From contig CM024171.1 in the NCBI GenBank assembly GCA_013433145.1, positions 2,893,001 to 2,957,000 on the forward strand: DNA of 64,000 bases, given 5' to 3'. The position numbers were made by a program, and so were the translations under genes. This DNA comes from Ascaris suum (taxonomy: Eukaryota > Nematoda > Chromadorea > Rhabditida > Ascarididae). Below the pieces are notes generated by a model, which saw nothing but the letters and a program-made list of their open reading frames with translations, made no database searches and had not been told where the DNA came from. Numbering within the stretch: the stretch's first letter is position 1; every line of letters begins with the position of its first letter. Below are positions 23,140-54,872 of this stretch, piece after piece.

Positions 23140-23830
23140 CTATAACGTAAGATAACAATTTGAATAATGAAATATATCATCCGCATGAAATCGGTTATTC
23201 AGCGCCAGGATGCAGACATAGCAACAGCTCAACGACTGAGAAACTGTTGACCATCGTTTGAAGTTCATTATCCCTTGAAGAAACCCAACTATTAAGAGCG
23301 AGGAAATTATTTTGAATTGCGAAGCGATTGCAATTGCAAAGCGAATCCTCAACGATCACCTCCATGATTTTGCATATCGACGATATTAAGGAAATAGATC
23401 TATAATTGGACATTTCATTTGAAGGCGACTTCTTCGGCGAAGAAATTTTGAAATTTTCCACCGGGGAGGAATCGAGGAATTTCTAAAAAATGACCTAAAA
23501 AGAAGCGGGAAGGAACGACGAAAACCATCAGAGGTTCGCTTCAAGACAAAAGAAAATACGCCATTAGGAATAAAAAATATCTTACCTCTAAGAGATCTGA
23601 TAGCGTCAGCAACGATGGCAACATCAGTCGGGAGATCCTCAAGAGCCACTATTGTTCGAGCTTCAACAGAAGGCAATGGTCAAACATTGTTGTCATCATC
23701 GAAAACATTTGCGAAGTAATCTGTAAATAATTCTGTTTTTGTGGTCATCAATAGCAATGACACCCATACCATTCTTTAACGAGAAATAGCATCGGTAGAG
23801 GTAAGGACAGGTGAGGGAAAAGGTAAGTCA
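23140..23830 (-). mobile_element. Broken non-LTR (LINE) reverse transcriptase fragment
   Basis: Read on the minus strand, several frames in succession resemble the start of a non-LTR retrotransposon reverse transcriptase. In order they are a linker like KTELFTDYFANVF (about 23735-23695), a DLPTDVAIVADAIRSLRG block, SFFRNSSIPPRWKISK, MSNYRSISLISSICKIMEVI, and a possible IVGFLQGIMN block. The order and spacing match the RT N-terminal region and motifs 1-2, where SNYRPIS is typical. The frame shifts at least three times, and no catalytic YADD-type motif or endonuclease was recognised. It is therefore an inactive relic. The exact clade cannot be told from this fragment. Confidence 0.72.
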
Positions 23831-23849
23831 GTAAGCTTACCTCACCATC

Positions 23850-25400
23850 AAATTGGCAATCAGCATTTATGGATGCTTTTCAGGTGACATTCTGCACATG
23901 AACATTTTCTTCACTGATGCACAATTAGCAGCATATCGCAATTTTTTTAGCGGTCTTTTTTTCAGCAGAATAATAGTTCATTATGAAATAAAGATGAAGA
24001 AATTGTCGAAAAAAAAATCTCAAATATTACATATTAGATTTTATGATTTCTTTCTAAAAAGAAATGGAGAAATGAATGTGCAATATAGCTGCAAGATTCG
24101 ACACGTTCAAAAATTGCCTGCATTTCAAATTTGTTGATTTCCCGCTGGCGCGAAAATACGCTAGCTAAAATCTAAAGCTGCTGGTATCGCACATTCGGTA
24201 GGTGCAAAATGGTCTTAGCCGTATATTGCAGTATTTAACTGACTCAGCTGTTGTTAGTGGTTTGCTTTGTAGTTTATCATTTCTAATGCATACATTTTTG
24301 AAGCTTTATTTATTACTCCGGTAGGTTATATGATGCCTTTCTTATCAATGGTATTTAGGAGGGTGGAGTCGTGGAATTGATTTGAACCAAATAACGAAGA
24401 CACCTTTTTTATGGATATGAATGATTTTCATCGTGCCCAGAAACCGTTGTACATCATTCGGTAAAAACCGCGCGCACAAACCTGTGTTGTAATATGGGTG
24501 GTATTGGCAGGTTCATTGCTTGTTGAAATGATTAATAACCAAAAATAAATTTGGTGGTGATAATCTGCGTTAATTGAAACTCTATTCAACGAGGTTTGGT
24601 GAAAATATGGGATGAAAAGTTTGGATTTAGGTGGAATCCGGGAATCCAACGACGAATGCAGGAATCCTAGGATCGTTGATTGATAACAATTGATGAACGG
24701 TTAATTTTCGCAACTTTGTTGATTTGCATTTGCGTTAATGTTTGCGAGATACATATTACCTATTTACCCGCTGTCTTTCTCGTAATCTAGAGATGAAAAT
24801 TTTTAAAAAAATATAAATGTTGAGAGAAATTAAAACTGAAAAAAAAATTCAAAGATTTGAAAAAAAAAATAAAACGTTGGGTGACATTCCACACCGTCTT
24901 TCATATTGATCGATTAATTGAAAAAATCCGCTTAGACATTCAAAGGCACTGAAAATTTAATTGATTCTCTATCAGTTATGTTTAGAAATGATAAATTTTC
25001 TTTAGGGGATTCTGATGAATGACGTCATCAATCAACAATCTGAATTGATTATTTGCCCATTCTTTCTTTTTTTTTTTTTCATTGTCAGCTTGTAAAATTG
25101 GTCGATAAGATAATTGAAATACAAATGCACACATAAGAGGAACTTATTTGATGTGTTTTTTCTCACTTTATTCTTCGCCTGTATTTTAGAACGGCCCATC
25201 ATAGCATCACTGAGTTAAGCAACAACATAAAACTCGGATTCGGTGGACATTATTTTTTGCGTTATAATAGACGTCAATCTCGTATGATGTTATTCATTCA
25301 GTTTTGAGCCAGAGTCTGCCGAGTCCGTTTTGGTTGATTTTCAAACGTTCGCTATTTCCTTCTATCGTGGCCAATTCTTCATCTTTACCAGCCTTAGTAA
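23850..25400. other. Intergenic, upstream of mcm-5
   Basis: No gene is supported. The open frame at 23853-24137 has a lysine-rich tail from A runs and no motif. The right-hand 300 bp should include the mcm-5 promoter. An acceptor-like gccttag lies about 20 bp before its ATG and could take a spliced leader. Confidence 0.5.
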
Positions 25401-25415
25401 ATCGCTACAAGCAAA

Positions 25416-35729
<10,314 letters not shown>

Positions 35730-36025
35730 CCACCTTGTACTCGACCATAGTGATTTACTTATTTGATAGCACCTGTCGTTTCGCAGATTTTTTCCCGCAG
35801 TTGGATTATTTGACGTTGTCATGGTCAGACGTTTTCTCGATCTCGTTTGTACGTCAAGAGATCTGACATTATTGCCATCCATTATCGGAGAACAAATCAT
35901 AAGATTCAATCAATTTTCAGATTAAAACAGTTGAAATTTTCTACTTTAATATCGATTCCTCGGAGCTGAATGTTCTGTTCCTTGGCTCTATCCTTTATTT
36001 CCTAGTTAAAATTACATACATGCCT

Positions 36026-36226
36026 TCATGAGGTTGGAACTGAATGCTGAGCGACCTTACATAGCTGTGATGTGTCCTTTGTCAGGAAAACCTGTATTAA
36101 GGGAACGCCATTTTCTGTAATCTTATTTTTGTCGCCGAAGTGGTCTAGCAGCTTCTGAAATTCCTTTGGGGGGACATTTGGCCAAGGCAATAAGTGAGGC
36201 ATAGTTTTGTAGCTTTCACGCTCCAA
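36026..36226 (-). CDS. Short unidentified ORF downstream of mcm-5
   Basis: A 66-codon minus-strand frame has a less biased composition than its AT-rich surroundings and contains LPWPNVPPKEFQKLLDHFGD and TENGVPLIQVFLTKD. It could be an exon, a small gene or a transposon fragment. I recognise no family, and no flanking exon was found. Confidence 0.25.
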   Translation of the reverse strand: MERESYKTMPHLLPWPNVPPKEFQKLLDHFGDKNKITENGVPLIQVFLTKDTSQLCKVAQHSVPTS

Positions 36227-36555
36227 ACACTAACGTCTTGACGCAGTGGTCACACTGAATGAGAGTATGCTGCGCAGGGAGGACACTAGCCCTTATTGAA
36301 CTTCCGACTTCGTGACGCTGTTGTGTTGTAGAGTTCGAAACTTCATGAAACATTTTGCATTAACGTCGCTTTCGAACAGTCTTTTTCTTCTACTAAAGGC
36401 TGGAGTTTTACTTTATAAGGCCTTGCCTACGTTGGACAATTATTCCTCAATCTTATGCACATCATATTTTCGTTGTTCGGAATTTGTATATTTGATTGTT
36501 TGGTTCCGCATGCTTTGTGTTGAAAAATAATTTGTATCTCACTTGTCCTTCTGCA

Positions 36556-36649
36556 GTTGAAAGGTGCGACCCTCTCCTGTAATGCGAAGAGATCTAAAGA
36601 CGAGATTGAACGTCACATTCGTCAGATCCCGGTTCTGCCCAGTGAGTGA
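36556..36649 (+). CDS. Possible terminal exon of an unidentified gene
   Basis: After a good acceptor (cttctgcag) a 31-codon open frame runs LKGATLSCNAKRSKDEIERH, continues IRQIPVLPSE and then stops. The composition is coding-like and richer in G and C than its surroundings. No matching upstream exon was identified between it and mcm-5, so the gene cannot be assembled. It could belong to a small gene behind mcm-5 or be fortuitous. Confidence 0.3.
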
Positions 36650-36659
36650 CCACTCTTAT

Positions 36660-38725
36660 GCAGTGGCCTGAGCTAGCGGCATTTCATTGAAATACACGCG
36701 ACCAGCAACTTAGGCCTTCTCTTCCAATCATTTAGTTTTCGAATCTTTTTTCATTAACAGCCAATGGTGGCATCACATCGCACGAGACTTTGGCGATATT
36801 GACGATTTGTGCATTTCAGATGTGATCATTCTTTATTCCACCGTTTCCCAAAGACTATAGGTATCTCTCCGTTCGCATAGTTGGTGGCAAATCACTAAAA
36901 GGCAAATTGACTTTTTAGTTTCCCTTTTCTGTAAAGGAATATGTATGCAAAAGAATATCATTTCCTTCGGTGAGGGAGCTCCCCATTTCTTAATTCTTTC
37001 AGCATTCTTTCATCCTGTAAACTCCTCCAGAACATGACCACATAGAAGCTAACAGCTGGACTGTTGACCAAATAACTACAAAAAACTATGTGGGCTTAAC
37101 TGTTAATGGGGTAATTTCGAGGAAGTTACAAATACTTAACACTCAACAAAATGGCCATAAGAGGGCTATGGGAACATACTAAGAAGGAGGCTGAAGTGCA
37201 AGCGCAAAAGTTAGATTATGGAGGAGGACTGTTGTAAAATGAACAGTCACACAATGATCAAGTAAGCTTTCCCTGCAGTAAAAAATATATGTACATGAGG
37301 AAGATAGTGTAGCTGCTTTGGTCGTTTTACACTGATCGGATACGGTAGAATTGGTCTCTTCACCTCGAAACTCCTATCAAGAACTATAAATGGATAGGCG
37401 AGAACTTTGTAGTGATCGGATACGGTAGAATAGTATCACTGGAAATAACCTGCAAAGAGAGCGATTTTCATTCAATGCTGGAAGCAGTAGCGTCAAAATT
37501 ATTCGACGACAATCAAATTCAGCGGCTGTTTCTATTTGTTTTCTATTTATATATAGAAGGCCTGGTCCTCATACGGATTATACAGAGGTTTTCGGCGCAG
37601 GGCTATTTTGCATTTAGAGAGGTGAATAGGAAGATATGGATGCTTGAATATAGGTAGATACTGCTAAATGAACTGCTAAACGCTATTCATTGTGATAGTA
37701 AATATGAGTTCGGATTTTCACGTTCATTTTCGGAGGAGAATATCGGTTATTTCTCACCTTTATATTCGGAGTGACCGATTCATCGCCAACGACATGATGA
37801 TTTCTCAGCGACTCGATGATAGTTCTCTTCATTTTATGAACCTTAAAATTTTCCACTTTATACAATTTTCTGCGATACATGAGGATTTACGATGGCGCAC
37901 TTCGTAATCTTGCATCTTTTCCCGGTGAATTGCATTAGTTATTTTTTATCCGTTCCGTCGATTAGGCCAGTTTTGAGTATATTATAAAACGCTGATTGTA
38001 AATTCCGCTGCGACAGAAAACGTTTCGATTTATAAGCCTTCTTTTGAAAAAGCGGAAAATTATTATTAGTCTCTCATTTATTTTAGGTTTGCCACAATGG
38101 TGATACATTTTTTTTTGTTTCATAGAAGCATTGCATACCTATTGCCATCATCTCGCATTCCTTTTCGGTCATTAACTGTCAATTACTTCTACAGAATATG
38201 ACCAGTTTCCGGCTTCGACATCCTTTCCATGCTGCATTACTCGGACAATTTTTTCACCTCAGCTACACGTCTTCCCGAAAAATATTGGGAAAATTATGGA
38301 ATTTGACGAACCAAAAGTCTTATGAAACGATGTTTTAGAGTGATAATGCTATTAAACAACATTAATGGCATTGTACTTATTTTGTGACATAACTCAATCG
38401 TGACTCCACAAGATTTCTATCTATGATCGTTAAAAAGGGTGGTTGATGCCATAGGAGGATTATGCTTTTCCTCATCCCTTGGGCTAAAGCGAATCCTAAT
38501 GAGTCATGAGCAAGATTTTATTGCAATGCAAACACTATTGCTGTTAAATCTAACAGTCAAATAAGAAATCTGTTCACATTAAAAAAAACAACCTGTTGGT
38601 AAGTTATTTCTTTTGCGTTTGCAACAGCATGATCAAAGGAAGGAGTATTTCATAGTGGAGTTTCATGCTAAAGCTCAGTCGTTTAGCGAATTGATTTTTG
38701 AAGGTAATTCGAAACGTCTAATCGT
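36660..38725. other. Intergenic between mcm-5 and agmo-1
   Basis: No supported gene. An open frame at 37412-37657 has no motif. A 19-bp direct repeat, tgatcggatacggtagaat, occurs at about 37333 and 37413. On the minus strand an AATAAA (plus-strand tttatt at about 38517) lies about 210 bp beyond the agmo-1 stop and may be its poly(A) signal. Confidence 0.5.
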
Positions 38726-38730
38726 CATAA

Positions 38731-47699
<8,969 letters not shown>

Positions 47700-47749
47700 C
47701 CTATAACGAAAATGTTATCTTATGAAAATTAAATTATATCTCAAATACA

Positions 47750-49080
47750 AGAAAAAAAATGCAACTCAAAAAGACCGAAGGAATTTTAGCTCCTCAAATT
47801 ATCAGGATTATCTTTTCAATTCTTGCTGATCGCATATTCAGCTGAGAAATTGAAACCCCTAAAGGCATTGAAATAATTTTTACTTAAATAATACTTATAA
47901 ATAACAAACGAATTCTAGTTGCAATGAAATAAAAGATTAATTTCGCTGAGCTATCATAAAATATTCAAAGAGGACGTCAAAGAAATCCTGCTATTAAACA
48001 GTATTAAATCGGCAACCACTTTCTTCAAAATTTCAATCAGATTTCTTCCCCATTTTGCCATCATTGATCTTAAGTATAGAGCAATGAAAAATTGCTCTAA
48101 CGGCCCCTCTCAAATGGAATAAGAGTGTTAAAATACTCAAGGAAAATCAATGGCAGTGTGATATCAAATCGAATCGCTCTGATCGGTTTGTTGAATCGAT
48201 TCGCCCATGTAAGGGGCTTATCAGTGAGTACCAGGGTTTGTCAGTGAGTAACAAAAGAGTCGAATGGAAACTTATCACAAATCTTTACTAAACTTTACTA
48301 AAGAATTTTGCAGCTCTGTTATCAAAATTTCTTCCTACCATTTTATGCACTTTCTTGGTCACATTTTTGTTGCGTTGAAAAAAAAATCGAAACATGCATT
48401 GATATTCAGAGATGGATGGTTTGATATTCAATGATATTGTCAATTATCAATCGGTATTCCACGCCTATTCGATATTGATAATTACTGATATTATTAAAAT
48501 ATTGATAAGTGTACATTGATATCGATTCAATATCAATCGATATCAATCAATTCAACGACATTCAATTTCAATTCATATTCAAATTGTTCGTTGAAATATT
48601 CAAAACACTGATATTCTATTAAAATATACAACAATGATCACTACATAAACGACTTCCAAGCTTCACTGAGAAATAGATGAAAGGAATTAGCAATTCAGCT
48701 CATTCTACGTCTAACATTGCAAAGAAATTGAGCAAGGACAACTCTTCGATAGAGTGGATTAATTGCAAAGAAAAGATGAAAATGCGTAAAAATATATTGC
48801 ATGTTGTATAAAAATTGCATAACATATTGCATAAAAATACATTCATTATTGATAAATGCGTAAAAATCATCTCAGAATAAGCAAAAGTAGATCAACGCCA
48901 ATTAGTATGAAGAAAAGAAAGTATAGATTTTACTCAGTGAGAAGAAAATAAGCTACACAAAAGCGTAAATGGCAGACAGGGAAGCAAATAGATAACGAAT
49001 TAAGCTTTTAGCATTAGATAACTCCACCAGAAACGGTAGCTGAAGAGATATAAATCGCCAACTTATAGGCATCCATTTTG
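47750..49080. other. Intergenic upstream of agmo-1
   Basis: No gene is supported. The region 48400-48600 is built from degenerate GATATTGAT/ATTCAATAT words, listed separately. The left end should hold the agmo-1 promoter. Confidence 0.5.
48405..48600. repeat. Degenerate GATATT/ATATCAAT repeat
   Basis: About 200 bp made largely of variants of gatattcaat, gatattgat and tatcaatcgatatcaat, giving many short palindromes around ATCGAT and ATATCAAT. The units are not of constant length. It appears to be an old simple or satellite-like repeat. Confidence 0.6.
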
Positions 49081-49115
49081 TTCACGGCTATAAAAGACGA
49101 GGATTTTTCAAAAAT

Positions 49116-49652
49116 ATGGTAAGCGGAAATCAAACTCAAACCTCGGAGGAAATGATTCAAAATGTATGCGAAATGATCGGTAAAAAACCTCCATGAAGTT
49201 GATTCAAAAATTACCTAAAATTTCCAATTTTTCGAGTAGAAAGAAGAAAAAATAACAGCCAAATGACAGCACTTCTTTCTGTTATTTTGCCACATTATGT
49301 GATTGTAGATCGAGAATAATTTTTGGTAGTAATTGAGAGCATTTTCCCAATAAGTGTTCAATATCTCTCGTCCTCTTCTCTCTCTTACAGAGGTTTTCCT
49401 CGCTGAACTTAACAACCGAAAAATCAAGTATGTTAACTATTATGAAAAGACCGAAAGAGAGGAAAAGTCTGCCGTAATACTTGCTTTTATAGAATCAGTA
49501 CACGGAGTGATATCACCAATAAAAGACCGTCACAAATGGTCGCCAGCAAGCGTCTTCCGCTGAACCGGCTCGGCCAATATATTGCGCATTCCAAATGCCA
49601 TTTGTGTGACCAGTTCGTTGTTGCTATTAGGAGTAGTTCGAATAGGTAAACG
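49116..49652 (+). CDS. Possible small multi-exon gene, function unknown
   Basis: Three blocks join in phase. 49116-49179 starts with ATG (MVSGNQTQTSEEM, then IQNVCEMI) and ends before gtaaaa in phase 1. About 49392-49428 follows a ctctcttacag acceptor and ends before gtatgt in phase 2. About 49547-49647 follows tcgccag and runs KRLPLNRLGQYIAHSKCHLC on to SSSNR, ending before gtaaac. TATAAA lies 27 bp before the ATG. The Cys-x-x-Cys near the end and hydrophobic spacing faintly recall saposin-like domains, but this is not enough to assign a family. The remaining 3' exons were not found. The exon limits are inferred only from phase and splice-site quality. Confidence 0.3.
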
Positions 49653-49770
49653 GCGAATATCGGCACATTATGTTCATCTAGCTGCGGTTGCAATCGCAGA
49701 TACTACAATGTAAGCCGACTGATCGTTAAAAAAACTCTGTGAAGGTGATTTAAAAACCACTTAAAATCTG
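49172..49770. repeat. Pair of diverged direct repeats about 550 bp apart
   Basis: A stretch of about 48 bp beginning gatcggtaaaaaacc at about 49175 recurs as gatcgttaaaaaaac at about 49721, sharing the following gaag(g)tgatt and aaaattacctaaaat / aaaccacttaaaat parts. A second shared word, tctgccgtaat, occurs at 49467 and 49766. The pattern suggests a local duplication involving the possible small gene. Confidence 0.5.
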
Positions 49771-49799
49771 CCGTAATATTCGCTATCATAGAATGCTTT

Positions 49800-52700
49800 T
49801 ATAGAACACTCAAAAAATACTAAATTGAAAATGAGACCATGCGTAACATAATAAAGAAATAGGAAGAGAATATATTCCAACGAGGAGAAGCCAAAGGTTG
49901 AGAAGGGAAGAGAACACAAAATTGAGGGGTATATATCTCATAATACTACTGCTAGTTTTTTCTATTTCCTTTCTATAGCTGGCAGCATTCTTTTTTTTTT
50001 GCTAAATAATGCCTAGAGCTTCAATGAGGTGGTGGTTGTCTCCTTTCCTTATGGTCCTACTTTATTATTTACGAGAAATCGGAAAGATATGAGGATAAAA
50101 ATTTGCAATTTATCAATTAAAAAAATTTTAAATGAATCTCACATCGCTTATTCTCATCTTTGAATTCTTATAAATTTAAATTCATCTTCAATGAACTAAA
50201 TCATATAATACAGGTGAATCAACTAAATGTAAACGTCGATAAATGTGATCTAATCCATAATGAATATTGATATTTTAGCGCTTATTGATTTCTAATATTC
50301 AAAAGACATACGCTTAATACCATCGAATCGGAGAAACACGATAAATAAATTTATGCAAATAATATCAACGAAAGATTTGTATCAGAACAAGTTTTTCCTA
50401 TAAATAAGCCTCTTCGCATCCCTTCCTTTCCCTTTCATCTGTATAGTGATGGTATCGTTTCTGCGTAATCGTCAATTTCTCTACACTCTCTAAGAAGGCT
50501 TTAACGAGGTTTTAAAGCTCTCTAACAATCCATCGAATAAAAAAATATTATTTGAAACCAGCGAAGAATGCAAATAGAATAAAAGAGGAGAACTTCTATT
50601 CGAAATAAAGGAAGCAATTAAATAAGAAGCAAAGAATGTCTTTAAAAAATTCAAAAAAGAGTGATTCATCTGAAATTCAAGAAAGCTCGATCACATTAAA
50701 AAACTGATTCCCCTACTGATGTTTCACCTTGCGAATGATCAGTTCAAAATGCAAACAATCGCTCCTCAATCCTGTAAATTTTTTGCGACATTCACGACCT
50801 GGATCTTGTCTGATTATCTTCTCTATGAACAGTCGATTGCTATTTGCAATCAACATGCTAATGCAAATATATTGAATGCAATAATGAAGCCACATTGATT
50901 TATCCATAACCCTTAGCAAAACTAAGTTTAAAAATGCTATCGTTAACGAGCTATCAAGTGGGTGCAATTGAATAGATCGCATAATATACAAGGATTCTTG
51001 TGGCTCTTATCAAATAAACCCGACGATAGTAAAGAATTATCTGAACCGAAATAGTAAAGAATTATTATGGCTACTTAGCAAAAAGCTACCTAAAAATCTA
51101 TTAATTGCGTTTTATATGCTGTCAAAGTACATTGAAAGTGTTTTTCTCTAGATCCACTCCAAGCAAACTCATTTTCTCTTCAAGAGTCCATTGCAAACAT
51201 GATCCATCGTCTCATCCTTTACGAAGCCATGTCACTCATGTCATTTTCTTCTAAAAGTTTCGCACATACTACCTATTAAAACGTAAAACCCCTTGATTGC
51301 ATATACTGCATATATAGCAAATTCGCAATTGCAAATCGATTGCAAACTCTCGATTGCAAATCCTCTATCGCAAACCCTTGGCGAAAGTGGTAGAATCCAT
51401 TCGGAAACAACGTCAAAATAATTGCTCACTGTTAGTAACAATCACAGACCAACGCTTCATACTAACTACACTGTTGATTCCATTAATTCGCTAATATAGC
51501 ATTGCTCGAACGCTCATATTTTTTTCTCCTATGTAAAGAGCGATAAATTTTCTGTTGTTTGATTGAAATATTTCAACTTCTCACTGAAGTCTAAACGGAA
51601 ATTCCTATTTTCAATCGACATATGATGGTTTTGAGCAAATCATTCCAACGTATAATCAGTAGTGTGGATCAATCTAGAGTGGAGAATTTCATCACAAGGA
51701 GATTTGATAACATTGAATCGGCAATGCAAATAATAAAACGATTCGAAGAAGTGCAGCATTGAAACGCCGAAACCTATCACTTTCAATAAGATAGTACAAA
51801 TCCTCTTGATTTTATGCATATTCATTAAAAATTTGCAAAAAAATACAGTTATTTACATTACTTTGCGTGAAATGTGATGAATTAAATTATTCGATTACGG
51901 TATTTATTTCTTCCGCTCTGTCAATGCAATAGAAAGGATTTCAAATATTTGAAAAAATTACTCATTAACAAGTTGATTAAAAACGAAGCGATACCGTCAC
52001 ACTGATGTAATAATCAAACAAATCAAGCATCTAATAAAGAGGGGGTTTCAATTGTAACAATTAACCTATATTAGTGGAAATACAGATAAACGAAACTATG
52101 ACGAACCGGTTGGAGTTTGTTGAAATGTCGCATTGTTATCGAGGTCATGAAAGGCATTCATCGGTTACGGCATCAAATATGCAACATTTTCGCAAATTAT
52201 CACTATTTTATCGTTATGGAGGAAGTGGGGATCGTCACATGGGACTGCTGAAGCGAAGAGGCGAAATTCATCTTATATGATCATGCATCAATTTGAAACG
52301 CATTTCTATGATAACGTAAATTTAATCATTACAGCTTTCACATTCAATACGATTCGAGGTATATTGGAACAAGGAAAATTTTAGTGCGGCCACAAGTTGC
52401 GTTGTCTTGCTTTAGGTTAGTTTCAGATCGATGTAAGGCCTTGCTTAATACACCGCGACTATTGACATTTCAGGATGCTTGATTACGAATAGAATAATGA
52501 GCAAACTCGGAGCACTACGTAAACTTTTCTTCTTCGAATGTCATTGATACGACTCTCAGTAAGTGTTCAAGAATCACAAGATCATTGTGGTAGGATATGA
52601 TCCTGAATGCAAGCCTCTCTCAATTAATTCTTACACTCTATAGAGTAGAAAAATACCTCGCTTTACAGACTGGCTAAAGTATTATTGGGACCAGCCTCTT

Positions 52701-53700
52701 GAGCCTTCAGCCACAAGGTGGTCCTAATGTACTTCACCCATAATGCAGTGTAGTGTGCTGTCCTAGATTTATGACATCAGAAAGCAAGAGAGAGGTTGCG
52801 ACCCGGATTCAAAATTTTTTGCGATGATGACTATCAACCATGACATCAAAACTGGGATACCTTATCAAACATTTCGTCTGTTGGTTGTTGTCTTATTGGC
52901 CTTAGCTTAATCCTATATTCCTGAATGAGAAGCAACATATATTGCACTCTATGAAACTGCAAATGGTAAATGTGAATCATTTCAGCTTGAAAGCTTTCTG
53001 AGTTCACTGAGTTCGCGAGCTAAAGGGAACTGATGGGTTGTACAAAGCAAGCAGATTATTAGATTCCTACTGACTCACAGTCGCTTTATGACCTGCATCA
53101 CATCAACATTTTGGTGTTCAGTACTTGCTTTGTTCAGCCAACATTTACATTTACTAGCGTCCTGAATTACATGAGAATTCTCGACCAGCATACACACTGT
53201 GACGAAGCTAACTTCCTCTAAAGAGTATGGGAATTCTGTAGGCTTACATTTTCGACTAGCCTAACTACTTTCATCAGACCACCTTTCAATGGTTTTCAGT
53301 AACTTTTCTTGTCGTATACTGGGGAGGTTCACTCATATTCGAATAGCCGACTAGCAGAGCAATTGAGACGTGACGCTCGCTCAGTCAAGATTATTGAGGA
53401 GTTGAGCACCTTTGATGATGACTGATTGATGACTTTCACCTTGACAAATCGTTTCATAGGTGAGTTGTTAAACGTAAGCAAACCTTTCATCTCTCGCGTT
53501 GCATCTCTTCCTCTTTATCTGGTACTGGTGTTGCTACCCGAGCACCAGGTGAAAAGCGCGTTTTTTTCTTATGCTTGAAGTTTGAGCGAACAACAATTCT
53601 GTTTTAGTTTTGATAAAGGGTAGAAATCAAGCTAGTTTTGACTCATTGATAATCTGCATATCCAGAAACATCACAAATAATAATGCTCGATTAAAACATT
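49800..53700. other. Intergenic, no firmly supported gene
   Basis: Short frames only. The one at 52074-52280 (+) has a fairly coding-like composition (LFYRYGGSGDRHMGLLKRRG) but no recognised family or splice partners. At 51318-51365 the word attgcaaa occurs three times, with a related tcgcaaa. The region 52,560-53,540 is less AT-rich than its flanks but shows no open frame of note. Confidence 0.45.
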
Positions 53701-54872
53701 GTTCAATACGAACACTGCTGACAAAGGACAACGCGATCAAAGTAGAACGATCGTGCTGTAAACTTTTTCACTGATTTTCATCATTATGATGATAAATTGC
53801 GTTTTTATAAATTTGGACTTCGAAATTCTGATAAGAGTGGACCCATTCAAAGGAAGTAATTGGTATGGGAAAGGTAATTTTAGCTGGCCAAGGAGACCGT
53901 CGTTGATTAACACAGAAGGCACTGAAAGTGAAGGCCTGAGCCGTTGAAGTAATGCGTAAACCATAAAGCCTTCCCGTACAATTGAGCAGCCAAACTTTAT
54001 ACATTTTACAATGAATCCACTTGATTCGGGATTTAACGAAATCGCTTTGTTGCATGTGATTACACATTATCGAACTTTTAGCTTACGAAGATCGCAAATT
54101 GAGAGGAATTTTAAGCAGTTGAGCCTCAGCAATAGAAGAGCTATGATTCATCCTCCTTTCCTACCACCTTCCACCTCCTCTTCTCCCTCCCGTAATTTCC
54201 TTCATCCTAAAGTCCACGGCCTAACGTACTTTATTTTGAGGATTATTTCCTTAAGTCTTTTGACGACGGGATTTATTATGTCTTTTGTGTTACATTTTAT
54301 ACTTTATTGGCTGTTCCTCTCTAATGTGCTCTAATATTTGAACCCCGTACTGCATATATTGCAATAAAGCTTTCTTACTAGCATTTAAGCTGCTGAAATT
54401 TTAAATTTGCTAGAAAATTTCTCCTTGAAAGGAAATCCTCATTTCGGAAGTCATTAGCACTTGTGCTCCATCAGCACGCGGTGTGTCACGAAGATATTGG
54501 AGGATGGGAACAGGAGATCAATGAAAAGTGAAGCACAACATTGGATCTGTACAGAACGAGATGGACAAAAGTATTGAATGTTGATGCGTTAGATCGTGAA
54601 AAGAAAAAATCTCTTTCTGAGTGCAAAGACGATCAGTAGAATCTCTGTAGTGTTTCAACTGTTTGAACATTACCGCGTTGCTCTTCATATCGAAGATTTC
54701 AAGTACTGTTGAATATATTTTTTATGTTGTTCACTGCTATCTTATATAGGTGGATTTTTAATTCGTTTCTTCCATCATCTTCTTTTTCTGATGTGGTAGA
54801 TTATTTTTTTTTACTTTCTTCTGTGGTTTTTTGCTGTTTTCAATTGCGTAATATTTGAAATATTAGTCTTAG

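Noticed and set aside
54011..54334. 107-codon plus-strand ORF and antisense ORFs at 53737-54067
   Set aside because: Three overlapping frames on two strands without motif. The hydrophobic tail comes from T-rich DNA. A real gene here cannot be excluded but is not supported.
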